Source: Rhizobium favelukesii
GTDB lineage: Bacteria; Pseudomonadota; Alphaproteobacteria; Rhizobiales; Rhizobiaceae
Assembly (NCBI RefSeq): GCF_000577275.2
Contig: NZ_HG916852.1
Span: 2,607,001-2,671,000, forward strand
Length of the DNA: 64,000 nt
Reading direction: 5' to 3'
The translations under genes were made by a program, and so were the position numbers. The notes under the pieces were generated by a model that saw nothing but the letters and a program-made list of their open reading frames with translations, made no database searches and was not told where the DNA came from. Shown here one piece after another: positions 17,646 through 27,300 of this stretch. Each line of letters starts with the position of its first letter. The first letter of the stretch is position 1.

Positions 17646-18681
17646 TTAGACCAACGGCGGATTGAGCCGCGCAAACGCTTCCTGCCTGCGGTACGGAAAG
17701 TACGGATAGGGCGCGGTCACGGCACTGGCTTTATCGAGCTTTTCCACCTGCTCCTTCGACAAAGACCAACCGACGGCACCGAGATTCTGCCGAAGCTGCT
17801 CCTCGTTGCGCGCACCGATGATAACGCTGGCGACGGTCGGACGGCCGATGAGCCAATTGAGCGCGATCTGCGGAACGGTGTTGCCGGTCTCTTCGGAAAT
17901 CTCCAGGAGCGCATCGATGATATCGTAGAGCTTCTGGTCATCGACCGGAGGCCCGTAATGGGCCGTCTGGTGCAGACGGCTACCCTCCGGCAGCGGCTGG
18001 CCGCGTCGGATCTTGCCGGTGAGACGCCCCCAGGGCAAGCGGACTCCATACCAGCGCGCCTACGCCCTGGTCGGCAGCGAGCGGCATCAGTTCCCATTCG
18101 TAGTCGCGACCTGCGAGGGAATAGTAGACCTGATGCGCAACATAGCGCGGATGGCCTTGACGCTGCGCAATGCCGAGCGACTTCATCAGTTGCCATCCCG
18201 AGAAATTAGAGACGCCGATGTAGCGGATTTTGCCTGCCGCGATCAGGCCGTCCAGCGTTGCAAGCACCTCCTCGATGGGAGTCGAGGCGTCGAACGCATG
18301 AAGCTGCAGCAGATCGATGTAGTCCGTTCCCAGCCGCTTCAGCGCCTCGTCCGTGGAGCGGATCAGCCGTGCGCGCGACGTTCCCCAATCCGCAGGTCCA
18401 TCGCCCATCGGCAAGGCAATTTTGGTCGAGATCAGCACCGCATCGCGCCGACCGGCGATCGCCTGGCCAAGGACCTCCTCGGAGGCACCGGCCGAATAGA
18501 CATCTGCCGTGTCGAAGAGATTGACGCCCGCTTCCATCGAGATATCAATCAGTCGCCGCGCTTCCGCAGCATCGGTATTGCCCCATGCCCCGAAGAGCGG
18601 GCCCGCGCCACCGAAGGTTCCTGCGCCGAAACTCAAGACCGGCACCCTGAGGCCGGATGCGCCGAGATTTCTGTATTCCAT
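17646..18681 (-). pseudogene. Aldo/keto reductase, frameshifted
   Basis: From ATG 18681 the frame gives an AKR N-terminal two-thirds: MEYRNLGASGLRVPVLSFG, the catalytic Asp and Tyr in NLFDTADVYSAGASEEVLG, and YIDLLQLHAFD. It breaks in the segment VWSPLA. The rest (WGRLTGKIRRGQPLP ... NWLIGRPTVASVIIGARNEEQL) continues in a neighbouring frame to 17646. Deleting one base in the G/C run at 18027-18035 restores a 344-residue enzyme of normal length. It is divergently placed from a LysR regulator with a perfect palindrome between them, so it is probably the regulator's target. Whether the break is real or a sequencing artefact is open. Confidence 0.8.
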
Positions 18682-18736
18682 GGTCGGTCACCTCCTGTTG
18701 TTGTCCTCAGAAGAGATAGACACTGAATTTACGGTG

Positions 18737-18779
18737 ATATAGCTTACCGGAAGGAAAACCATCCATGAATTGAATTCAT
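18737..18779. promoter_or_regulatory. Divergent control region with perfect palindrome (LysR operator candidate)
   Basis: ATGAATTGAATTCAT at 18765-18779 is a perfect 7+1+7 palindrome ending one base before the LysR gene start. A CTATAT -10 box for the aldo/keto reductase lies on the minus strand at 18742-18737, placing the palindrome at its -35 position. This fits autoregulation and control of the divergent gene by the LysR protein. Confidence 0.5.
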
Positions 18780-18780
18780 C

Positions 18781-19683
18781 ATGAGCCGACAAGACATCAA
18801 TCGCTCCGGCGAAATGGAGGTCTTCGTGCGCGCCGTCGAGCTCGGCGGCTTCACGGCCGCGGCTCGCGCCTGCCGCATGACACCATCCGCCGTCAGCAAG
18901 CTCGTCGCGCGGCTTGAGGCACGCCTCGGTGCCCGCCTCGTCAACCGTTCGACCCGCAAGCTGCACCTGACGCCGGAAGGCTCCGCCTTCTACGAGCGCA
19001 GCGTTTCCATCCTTGCGGACATAGCGGAGGCCGAGCGCTATGCGTCCGCCGGCGAACAGGCTGCTGGTCCCATTCGCATCAACACCAGCGCGTCTTTCGG
19101 CCATCATATCCTTGCGCCGCTGGTTTCAGACTTTCTGGCGCTGCATCCCGCCATCACACTCGACATCTCGCATACCGACGCCATCGTTGATCTCGTGGAG
19201 GATCGAGCCGATGTCGCAATCCGCGCCGGACCGCTGAAGAGCTCCAGCCTGATCGCCCGCAAGCTCGGCGTCACCCGCAAAGTCATCGTCGCATCGCCGG
19301 CCTATCTGAAGCGTTTCGGCGAGCCGAAATCCGTCGACAACCTGAAGCAGCACCGCCGCATTGGTTTTTCTTATGCGCGCAGCGTCCAGGGCTGGCCTCT
19401 GCGCCATGACGGCGAAACCGTCACGCTGCCGATCACGCCAGGCGTGCAGGTTGGTGACGGTGAAGCGATGCGATACATGGCCGTGTCAGGAGCGGGCCTC
19501 GTGCGGCTCGCCAACTTCACCGTACGCGCCGATATCGAGGCGGGCAGGCTGGTGCCGGTTCTTGAGGATATCAATCCAGGCGACATTGAGGAATTCTACG
19601 CCGTCTATATCGGCCAAGGCGGTCCATTGCCGGCTCGCGTGCGGGCTCTGCTCGACTTCCTGGCGGAGCACGTCAGTCTCTAA
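18781..19683 (+). CDS. LysR family transcriptional regulator
   Basis: A 300-residue LTTR. The winged helix-turn-helix is at about residues 12-70 (MEVFVRAVELGGFTAAARACRMTPSAVSKLVARLEARLGARLVNR, divided over two helices). The periplasmic-binding-like effector domain is at about 95-297 (INTSASFGHHILAPLVSDFLA). The branch resembles CrgA/PA2206-like regulators that often sit divergent from a reductase. ATG 18781 is the first start after an in-frame stop; ATG 18814 (MEVFVRAV) is an alternative. It diverges from the aldo/keto reductase gene, its probable target. The inducer is unknown. Confidence 0.92.
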   Translation: MSRQDINRSGEMEVFVRAVELGGFTAAARACRMTPSAVSKLVARLEARLGARLVNRSTRKLHLTPEGSAFYERSVSILADIAEAERYASAGEQAAGPIRINTSASFGHHILAPLVSDFLALHPAITLDISHTDAIVDLVEDRADVAIRAGPLKSSSLIARKLGVTRKVIVASPAYLKRFGEPKSVDNLKQHRRIGFSYARSVQGWPLRHDGETVTLPITPGVQVGDGEAMRYMAVSGAGLVRLANFTVRADIEAGRLVPVLEDINPGDIEEFYAVYIGQGGPLPARVRALLDFLAEHVSL

Positions 19684-19686
19684 CAC

Positions 19687-19709
19687 TGCGAAACCTATAG
19701 GATTTCGCA
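19687..19709 (+). terminator. Hairpin after the LysR gene
   Basis: TGCGAAA (19687-19693) pairs with TTTCGCA (19703-19709) around a CCTATAGG core, four bases past the LysR stop. There is no T-run, so it could be a terminator or a 3' stabiliser only. Confidence 0.35.
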
Positions 19710-19834
19710 ATTGACCCCTTCCATGGCTGGCGCCTATATCGGCGCAGTGTCCTCCGGCTTCTCCGGCCGGTCTTTTTACCCGCCAGTGCTGCTCCCCTGC
19801 TTCGCCTCGATTGCAGTTTCAGCATTGGCAAGAC

Positions 19835-20941
19835 ATGCATGGGATCATGCCGTTGTACGATGCCAGCCGCTTTCTTCGATACGCCAGCCTGCCGCGGTGG
19901 GTACTCTTGCTCAGCATCTCGACCCTGCTCGTCGTCGGGCTCGAAATGCTCGGTCTACCGGCTTCGCTCCTTATCGGTCCGATGGTGGCGGCGATTATCC
20001 TTGCTTTGTCCATGGGCCAGGGATCGCTTCGCGTGCCGCGCTGGCCGCTCCTCTTCGGGCAGGCGCTCGTGGGCTTCCTGATGGCACGCGCCATCACGGT
20101 CGATATCCTGAAGACGATGGCGACCGATGCGCCGCTCTTTCTCGCAATGATCCTTTCCGTCATCGTCGCGGCGGCAGGCCTTGGCTGGCTGCTGACACGC
20201 TGGCAGGTTTTGCCGGGAACGACGGCCGTTTGGGGCTCGTCTCCCGGCGCCGCTTCCGCAATGGTCATCATGTCCGAGGCCTACGGCGCCGACGCCCGCC
20301 TCGTCGCCTTCATGCAGTATCTGCGTGTGGTCTTTGTTGCTGTGGCGGCCTCGGTCGTTTCCCGCCTCTGGGTTGCCGCCGATGGCGGCAAACCGCCGGC
20401 ATTCATCCTCTTCCCTCCAGTCGACTGGCAGGCGCTTGCCGCTACCATCGCCCTCACCTGCCTGTCAGCTTATGTTGCCGTCCGCTTTCGCATCCAGGGC
20501 GGTACGATCACCGTGCCTTTGGTTCTCGGCTCGCTGCTGCAAGGCTTTGGTCTGCTGACGATCGAGCTGCCGCTATGGCTTCTGGCGATCAGCTATGCCC
20601 TGATCGGCTGGAATATCGGCCTGCGCTTTACCCGTGGCATCGTCATGCACGCCGCTCGTGCCCTGCCCCGCGTTGCTGCCTCCATCCTGTTGCTGATGTC
20701 GATCTGCGGCTGCATGGCCTTTGCCTTGCACAAATTCGCCGGCGTCGATCCGCTCACGGCCTATCTGGCGACCAGCCCAGGGGGCGCAGATTCCGTCGCC
20801 ATCATTGCAGCGTCCAGCGATGTCGACGTGCCCTTCGTGATGGCGATGCAAACCGGCCGCTTCCTCGTGATCCTGTTTACCGGTCCGATGCTGGCTCGCT
20901 TTATCGCGCGGCGCTCCGGCCTTGCGGAGAAACCCGTCTGA
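19835..20941 (+). CDS. AbrB family (AbrB duplication) integral membrane protein
   Basis: A membrane protein of about 368 residues with roughly ten hydrophobic helices. It contains the repeated AbrB-type motif: GLPASLLIGPMVAAIILAL, then GSSPGAASAMVIMSEAYGADARLVAFMQYLR in the first half, and TSPGGADSVAIIAASSDVDVPFVMAMQTGRF in the second. Despite the name, the family (PF05145) is a presumed transporter, not the Bacillus AbrB DNA-binding protein. In-frame starts at 19811 (TTG), 19835 and 19847 (ATG) are all possible. Its last 41 bases overlap the convergent AraC gene. Confidence 0.85.
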   Translation: MHGIMPLYDASRFLRYASLPRWVLLLSISTLLVVGLEMLGLPASLLIGPMVAAIILALSMGQGSLRVPRWPLLFGQALVGFLMARAITVDILKTMATDAPLFLAMILSVIVAAAGLGWLLTRWQVLPGTTAVWGSSPGAASAMVIMSEAYGADARLVAFMQYLRVVFVAVAASVVSRLWVAADGGKPPAFILFPPVDWQALAATIALTCLSAYVAVRFRIQGGTITVPLVLGSLLQGFGLLTIELPLWLLAISYALIGWNIGLRFTRGIVMHAARALPRVAASILLLMSICGCMAFALHKFAGVDPLTAYLATSPGGADSVAIIAASSDVDVPFVMAMQTGRFLVILFTGPMLARFIARRSGLAEKPV

Positions 20942-21737
20942 GGCCTGCCCATTGGCCCGGCGTCAGACCATAGGCCTTCTTGAAATGGCGGGTCAGATGG
21001 CTCTGATCTGCAAAACCGGTTGCCGCGGCAACATCAGAAAGTCCTTCGCCCGCTCCGATCATGACGCGTGCCTGCTGGAGCCGCCGCATAAGAAGATACC
21101 GATGCGGACTGGTTGCAAAGGCGGCCCTGAAATGCCGCGCGAGGGAAAAACGGTCGAGGCCGGTGACAACCTCCAATTCGCCGGACCGCACAGCTTCTGT
21201 CGCATGTGCTTCGAGATAGTCCCGCGCCAATCGTGTGCGCTCCCACGCCACGTTGGCGAGCGGCCGCAGTGGTGTCCTTGCGTGCTTGGCAAGTCCGCCC
21301 GCAACACGCGAAACGAAGTCATCGACGAAAAGCTCATCGAGTTCGCGATCCAGTTCGCCAAGAGCGGCGAGCAATGTGTCGGCCAGGATGGGATCCCCGA
21401 TCACCGGTTCATCGACGAACGGCAGCCCGATCTTCTCGGCGTCCAGGCATTCGAACAATAGCGCCGGTTCCAGATACAGCATACGATATTGCAGCCCGTC
21501 ATCTGTGCCCGCACCGCCATCATGCTCTTCATCGGGGTGGAGGACGATCACCTGCCCAGGCATGCTGAAGCGCCGCTTGCCTCGATAGGAAAAAGTCTGC
21601 ACGCCCTTGATCGTGACCCCTAGAGCATAAGTATCGTGGCGATGCGGCTCGAAGGCATTGCCTGAAAATTGCGCCTCGATCCGCTCGATGCCCGGAAAGG
21701 CCGGTGCGGTCAGGATCCCGTCTGTGCCGGGCTCCAT
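20901..21737 (-). CDS. AraC family transcriptional regulator
   Basis: About 278 residues from ATG 21737; the frame is open upstream, but family architecture begins at MEPGTDGILTA. An N-terminal cupin-like sensing domain (AFEPHRHDTYALGVTIKGVQTFSYRGKR; HPDEEHDGG) is followed by two helix-turn-helix motifs in the last 100 residues (FSLARHFRAAFATSPHRYL and LSDVAAATGFADQSHLTRHFKKAYGLTPGQW). The resemblance is to AraC-ligand-type regulators found next to transporters. Its end overlaps the convergent AbrB gene by 41 bases, and it diverges from the DUF2000 gene. Ligand unknown. Confidence 0.92.
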   Translation of the reverse strand: MEPGTDGILTAPAFPGIERIEAQFSGNAFEPHRHDTYALGVTIKGVQTFSYRGKRRFSMPGQVIVLHPDEEHDGGAGTDDGLQYRMLYLEPALLFECLDAEKIGLPFVDEPVIGDPILADTLLAALGELDRELDELFVDDFVSRVAGGLAKHARTPLRPLANVAWERTRLARDYLEAHATEAVRSGELEVVTGLDRFSLARHFRAAFATSPHRYLLMRRLQQARVMIGAGEGLSDVAAATGFADQSHLTRHFKKAYGLTPGQWAGLRRVSPQGRSAAR

Positions 21738-21821
21738 GCACAAACGTTCAAGACCTTCGAAGGCGTGATTGCTTACATCCTGGTCCAACGCGACTTTCGA
21801 CCCCGCATGAAAGAGACTGGA

Positions 21822-22229
21822 ATGTTTGATACCAAAATTGCAATCGTTCTGCGAAACAATCTTGCATCCTGGCAAAAGCTGAACGTCACCGCCTTCCTGA
21901 TGAGCGGCCTTGCCGGACACAATCCCGAGATCATCGGCGAGGCCTACAAGGATCGCGCCGGCAATCTCTACCATCCGCTTTCCATCCAGCCGATCATCGT
22001 TTTGTCGGCCGAGGGCGAGACGCTATCGACGATCCACCGCCGTTCTTTGGAGCGCGGCATAACCTCCTCGCTGTTTATCGAGGAGATGTTCGCAACCGGC
22101 CACGACGCCGCCAACAGAGCTGTCTTTGCCGAGTATGCACCTGATGATGCCAAGGTTGTCGGCATTGCCATCAGGGCGGAGAAGAAGATCGTCGACAAGA
22201 TCACCAAGGGCGCGACGATGCACCAATAA
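21822..22229 (+). CDS. DUF2000 family protein
   Basis: About 135 residues beginning MFDTKIAIVLRNNLASWQKLNVTAF (ATG 21822; ATG 21807 also in frame). It shows the family features AGHNPEIIGEAYKDRAGNLYHPLSIQPIIVL and a C-terminal half with GHDAANRAVFAEY. The family adopts a peptidyl-tRNA-hydrolase-like fold, from memory, but has no assigned reaction. It is divergent from the AraC regulator, with about 84 bases between starts, so it is a likely regulatory target. A strong bidirectional terminator follows directly. Confidence 0.85.
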   Translation: MFDTKIAIVLRNNLASWQKLNVTAFLMSGLAGHNPEIIGEAYKDRAGNLYHPLSIQPIIVLSAEGETLSTIHRRSLERGITSSLFIEEMFATGHDAANRAVFAEYAPDDAKVVGIAIRAEKKIVDKITKGATMHQ

Positions 22230-22230
22230 C

Positions 22231-22262
22231 GAAAACGGCCGGGCGTTGGCCCGGCCGTTTTC
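22231..22262. terminator. Bidirectional terminator
   Basis: A 14-bp perfect stem: GAAAACGGCCGGGC (22231-22244), loop GTTG, GCCCGGCCGTTTTC (22249-22262). The A and T tracts serve both directions, between the convergent DUF2000 gene and the OmpA lipoprotein gene. Confidence 0.85.
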
Positions 22263-22278
22263 ATGCCTGCAATGTTGA

Positions 22279-22945
22279 TCAGCTCTGGGTGACAGGCGCG
22301 ATCTGGATTTCGACGCGGCGGTTCTGGGCGCGGCCGGCTTCCGAGGCGTTGGAGGCGACCGGTTGCGACGGTCCGAAGCCGACGGCCGAAACGCGGCGCG
22401 GATCGATGCCCTGGGTGCCGAGATAGTCGGCAACTGACATCGCGCGGCGCTGCGGACAGATCCTGATTGTGCTGCAGGCTGCCGGTGGAGTCGGTGTGAC
22501 CGTTTACGTCGATCAGCGTGCGGTTGAACTTGCGCAAGACGATCGCCACAGAGTTCAGCGTCGGGTAGAACCCAGCCTTCACGGCATCCTGATCAACATC
22601 GAACGTGATGTTGGACGGCATGTTGAGGATGATGTTGTCGCCGCGGCGGGTGACCGAGATGCCGGTTCCCTGGAGCTGAGCGCGCAGTTCGGATTCCTGC
22701 TGGTCCATGTAATTGCCGACCGCACCGCCCGCGAGCGCGCCGACGCCGGCGCCAATCAGCGCGGCGTTGCGACGTCCAACCGGCGAGCCGCCGACAGCCA
22801 GGCCAGCAAGCGCGCCAACGCCGGCACCCAGCAGTGCCCCGCCTGACGTGTTCGACATCTTCTGCTCGCCCGTATAGGGGTCGGTCGTGGTGCAAGCGCT
22901 AAGGTAAGTTGCAGCAACAGACAAAAGTATGAATTTCTTGATCAT
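22279..22945 (-). pseudogene. OmpA-family peptidoglycan-binding lipoprotein, frameshifted
   Basis: From ATG 22945: MIKKFILLSVAATYLSAC, a lipoprotein signal with lipobox LSAC (Cys18). A Gly-rich glycine-zipper segment follows (GGALLGAGVGALAGLAVGG and a second copy), then the OmpA-C domain (ITFDVDQDAVKAGFYPTLNSVA, IDVNGHTDSTGS). The frame is lost after HNQDLS at 22454-22455. The next frame gives the remaining conserved part (RAMSVADYLGTQGIDPRRVSAVGFG ... NRRVEIQIAPVTQS), ending at 22279. Removing one base restores 221 residues. Such proteins link the outer membrane to peptidoglycan through meso-diaminopimelate. Confidence 0.8.
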
Positions 22946-23139
22946 GGACAGCGGTATCTCCAATTCGGTGTTGATGCGACCAGTATTAAGGATTGCGGCA
23001 ACAAGATGAAGCAGGCTCTTCAGATACTGGAAATTGGGCAAAATGCACGGCTACTGCGGATCGCAAGCCACAGTGACAGGCTGCGTGGCCATGTCGCCCG
23101 TCGGAATACGGGCGACGAACCGTTTTTCAAGACAGCCGG

Positions 23140-24135
23140 TTAGACGTTCTGGAAGAGCTGGCGAACCTTGTCGTAGCTGGCGTTGGCGATGTTCAGCGAC
23201 TGCAGGCCAAGCTGCTCCTGTGTTTGCAGGGCCCGCAGCCGGCTTGACTGCTCTTCCATGTCGGCATCGATCAGGCGGCTGATGCCGCGGGAGTAGGAAT
23301 CGTCCAACGATTGCGCGAAATCGCTCTGGATGCCAATGCGCTTTTCGAGTGCGCCGAAGGCCGAGCCAACCGTCGTCATCTGGTTCAGCATCATGTCGAC
23401 GACGGTGATCATCTCCTTCACCTGCGCCTGGGTCGTGCTGCTGGAAACCCCAATTTCGACCTGCCCTGCCGTATTGCCGGCGCCCTTCAGCATCACATAG
23501 TTTTGCGAAGCGCCGGCCTCTGTCGCAAAATACTGAGAGGTGAGAGCGCCATACTCACCGGAGCCGGTCGTCCGATCATCAATGAGGTAACGTGCATCCT
23601 TCGAGGTGGTCGCACCAACCGGTGCGAGATCGACCTCATAGCTGAGCATGTCGACCTTCACCGTGCCATCGGAATGACGGATGAAGGAAGACGGTATCTG
23701 CCTCGGCTTGGACGGATCTGTGGATCCGTCGATAACAACCCAGTTGTCGCCGTTGAACTCCGCGGACTGGGCAACCGAGCGCAGTTGATCTTTCAGGTGA
23801 GCGATATCCGTGTTGATCTTGTCCTTGTCGACGCCGGGTTCGGTTGCTGCAACGAGCTTTGCCTTGATCTCGCTGACGAGATCGATCGCATTGTCGACGG
23901 CATTGTAAGCTGTGTCCATGGTCGCAGCCGCGAGGCCAAGGGCGTCGCGAATAGCCGACTGGGCTTTCTGATCGGTTTTCAGCGTCGAACCTATCGCCCA
24001 ATAGGCGCCGTTGTCGGACGCTCTTTCCACTCTGAGGCCGGTGGATACCTGCCTCTGCGTCTTGGTCATATCGCGACCGATGTCACGCAAAATATACAGC
24101 GCGGCATCCACCGAAGTGCGCCGATAAATCGTCAA
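23140..24135 (-). CDS. Flagellin (orphan copy)
   Basis: About 331 residues with conserved flagellin ends. The N-terminal D0/D1 has TSVDAALYILRDIGRDM, QRQVSTGLRVERASDNGAYWAI and a coiled stretch. The C-terminal D1/D0 has FGALEKRIGIQSDFAQSL, the RGISRLIDADMEEQSSRLRALQTQEQLGLQSLNIAN signature (split here) and the end YDKVRQLFQNV. The middle variable domain is short. No ATG fits the family N-terminus; TTG 24135 gives MTIYRRTSVDAAL, matching it, with GGAG nine bases upstream. No other flagellar gene is in the window, so this copy is away from the main flagellar cluster. Its 251-base upstream region could carry a motility promoter, but I recognise none. Confidence 0.85.
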   Translation of the reverse strand: MTIYRRTSVDAALYILRDIGRDMTKTQRQVSTGLRVERASDNGAYWAIGSTLKTDQKAQSAIRDALGLAAATMDTAYNAVDNAIDLVSEIKAKLVAATEPGVDKDKINTDIAHLKDQLRSVAQSAEFNGDNWVVIDGSTDPSKPRQIPSSFIRHSDGTVKVDMLSYEVDLAPVGATTSKDARYLIDDRTTGSGEYGALTSQYFATEAGASQNYVMLKGAGNTAGQVEIGVSSSTTQAQVKEMITVVDMMLNQMTTVGSAFGALEKRIGIQSDFAQSLDDSYSRGISRLIDADMEEQSSRLRALQTQEQLGLQSLNIANASYDKVRQLFQNV

Positions 24136-24386
24136 GGTACTGTACTCCGAACACAACAATACGCGACTGATACAAACAAACCGGTACCGCGAACCTTCAT
24201 GTCCGGGAGCGCCTCACACCGGCGCCGAAGCGGCCCTCCGAAACGTTGGAGGATCTATCGGTTTCTGTCGGAATGATTGCCGCTCATGCTTAAAAAACAT
24301 CTAAGGTTTAGAGGAAATTCATCCAATCCTACAACTTTTCATAAACTATAAGTCGCAGCGTTTGCCCGCCAGGGCAGCGGGCTTCG

Positions 24387-27300
24387 CTATTCTGCCGCCT
24401 GCAGTCGGCCTGCCTTTGGTGCCGGAGGCCGCGATGCGTGAGCCATTTCTTCGTGGAGGCGCTCCTCTTCATGAGCATGCGGCTTCGCAAAGCGGGCGAT
24501 AAGCAGGTAGGCGACCGGCGTAATGTAGAGCGTCACCAGCGTCGCAAAGCCGAGCCCCCCGACAATGACCCAGCCGAGCGCGACGCGCGCTTCCGCGCCA
24601 GCGCCATGCGCAAAGACCAGCGGAACGCCGCCGAGGATGGTCGCGATCATCGTCATCATCACGGGTCGCAGACGCAGCGCACACGCCTTCTCGATCGCTG
24701 TGCGCACATCCTCGCCGCGATCGCGCAGCTGGTTCGCGAACTCGACGATCAGAATACCATTCTTCGCCATCACGCCCACAAGCAGCACAAGGCCGATCTG
24801 GCTGTAGATGTTGAGGCTCGACCCGGTGATGATCAGTGCGAAGACGGCGCATGCGAGCCCGAGCGGCACCGTCGACATGATGATCACCGACGACAGCACG
24901 CTTTCGAACTGCGCGGCCAAAACCAGAAAGATGATGACGATGGCAAAGCCAAAGGTCAGCGCCATGCCGCTCGAGTTCTCTTCCAGTGTCGCGGCCTCAG
25001 CGAGAGGGACGAGACGGGCGCCGGGCGGCAGGATCGATTTGGAGATCTCGGTCACTTCCTTGACGGCATCTCCGAGCGAGAGACCGTTCTTCAGGCCGGC
25101 AGTGATCGCCACCGAGGCGAGCTGCTGTTCGCGGTTCAGCTGCGGCGCGACCGAGCTTTCCGTCAGCGACGCGATCACCGACATCGGCACGATCTTGCCA
25201 TCACCGGTCTTCAGGAAGACGTTCTCTAGATCCGTCGGATCGTCAAGGGGCCGGGTGTTGGAGGTGAGCAGCACCGGATAGGCTTCACCCTTGACGAAAA
25301 CATCGACGACCGAGCGCCCTTCCAGCAGCGACTGCATGGCCGTTGAGAGGCCGGTAATGTCGATGCCGAGATCGGAGGCCCGCTCGCGGTCGAACGTGAC
25401 CGACACCTGAGCCTGGGTCGGCTCGTTGCTCAATCGCGGCGTATCGTAATGCCCTTTTGCGTCGAGTGCCTGGACCAATTGAGCGGCTGCGGTCGTCAGT
25501 GCCTCATGATCGTTACCAACCAAAGCCATCTGCAATCCATTGCCGGCGCCGCGAATGCGCAGGCTGTTCGACTGGATCGCATTGCCGCGCAGAGCCGGAA
25601 CCCTTGCAGCCGCCCGGTTGATATCGGCGACAATCTCCGCCTGCGTGCGGTGGCGCTCACCCCACGGCGCCAGCGTCAGCACCATGAAGCCGCTGTTGAC
25701 CTGCCCGCCTTGCCCGGAGATGGAAAAGACGTTGCTGATATCACCGCTGTCGACGAGCGGCTGAAGATACTCTTCAACCCGCTGCATCTTGTCGCGGGTA
25801 TATTCGAGACTGGAACCCTGCGGTGTTGTCAGGCGCATCATCACCAGGGCGCGGTCTTCGTTCGGCGTCAGCTCGCTTCGAACCGTCGAGAAGGCCAGCA
25901 CAGCCGCTCCCGCGAAAATCGCGGAAACGACGATGACGACGAGCGGCGCATTCAGGCAGGCATGCAACGACCACCGGTAGGTATCAGCAAACCAGGTGCC
26001 GAAACGGCCGAGAAGTCCGTGGTCCTCGAGCATCTCCTTCGTCAATATCCGCGAGGCGAGCATCGGGCACAAGGTCAAAGCGACGATGGACGAGAGGCCG
26101 ACCGAGAAGGCCAGCACGAAGCCGAATTCGCGGAACAGGCCACCCACCTGCCCCGGCAGGAAGGACAGCGGAATGAAGACTGCGGCAAGCGTCGCAGTCG
26201 TCGCGATCACCGCAAAGAACACCTCACGTGTGCCAAGCACGGCGGCCGCCCGCGGCCCCATGCCTTCCGATCGGCGGCGCACAATGTTCTCGAGAACGAC
26301 GATCGCGTCGTCCACGACGAGACCCGTGGCCAACACGATCGCAAGAAGCGTCAGGATGTTGATCGAGAAGCCGACGAGATAGACGGCCGCAAGGGTTCCG
26401 ATCAGCGCCACCGGCATGCTGACGGCAGGGATGATCGTCGCGCGCCAATCCCGCAGGAAAAGATAGATCACGCCGGTAACGATGACGGCGGCCAGGATCA
26501 ACGCCAGCACGACCTCATGAATCGCCCCCTGGATGAAGACGGCATCATCGCTGGTGATGGTGATCCGCGTGCCCTCGGGAAGCGTCTTCGAAAGCTCGGC
26601 AACGGCGTCCTTGATGCCGTTCGAAATGTTCAGCGTATTCGACTGCGCCTGGCGGATGACGCCGAGACCGATGCCGGGAACGCCGTTGGAGCGCAGTGCC
26701 GTCTGTCCGTCGCGCGGTCCGAGCGTAACGTTCGCCACATCGCCGAGGCGCACGCGGTTCTGCAAAATGACGTTGGCGAAATCCTCCGGCGTCTGCAGAC
26801 TCGCCATCGCACGCACGACGATCGTCTGCGTCGGGCTCTTCAACGATCCGGCCGGCATATCGAGGGCAGCGCTCGACAGCGCCTTCGTCAGATCGCCAAC
26901 AGTCAGCCCACGACTGGCAAGTTCGCTCTGGTTGACGTCGACACGGAACACCTTCTCTTGGTCGCCATAGGTCTCGACATCGGCAACACCGTCGACCGAG
27001 GCAAGGCGGTCGATGACCTGGTTTTCCACGAGAAGGGTCAGGTCATCCATGTTGAGCTTGGACGAGGTCACGGCAAGTCGCATGATCGGCTGAGAATCGG
27101 AATCTGCCTTGACGATCTGCGGCGCATCTGCCTCCTCGGGCAGACGATCTGAGATACGGCCGATGGCGTCGCGCACATCGTTTGCCACGACGGCAAGATC
27201 GATTGAGTCCGAGAATTCGAGCGTCACCCGGCTCTGGCCGAACTGCGAACTGGAGGAAATCGACTTGAGGCCGCTGACGCGAGCCGCCGCGCCCTCGATC

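Noticed and set aside
19711..20973. A 420-codon frame overlapping the AbrB-type gene on the same strand
   Set aside because: Arg/Pro/His-rich out-of-frame translation; the other frame gives ten clean membrane helices and family motifs.
24363..24381. GCCCGC/GCGGGC hairpin beyond the RND stop
   Set aside because: Only a 6-bp stem with no T-run in either direction, so I do not call it a terminator.
25449..27152. A 567-codon open frame antisense to the RND pump
   Set aside because: Composition (Arg, His, Asp, Gln) and position show an antisense shadow of the pump gene.
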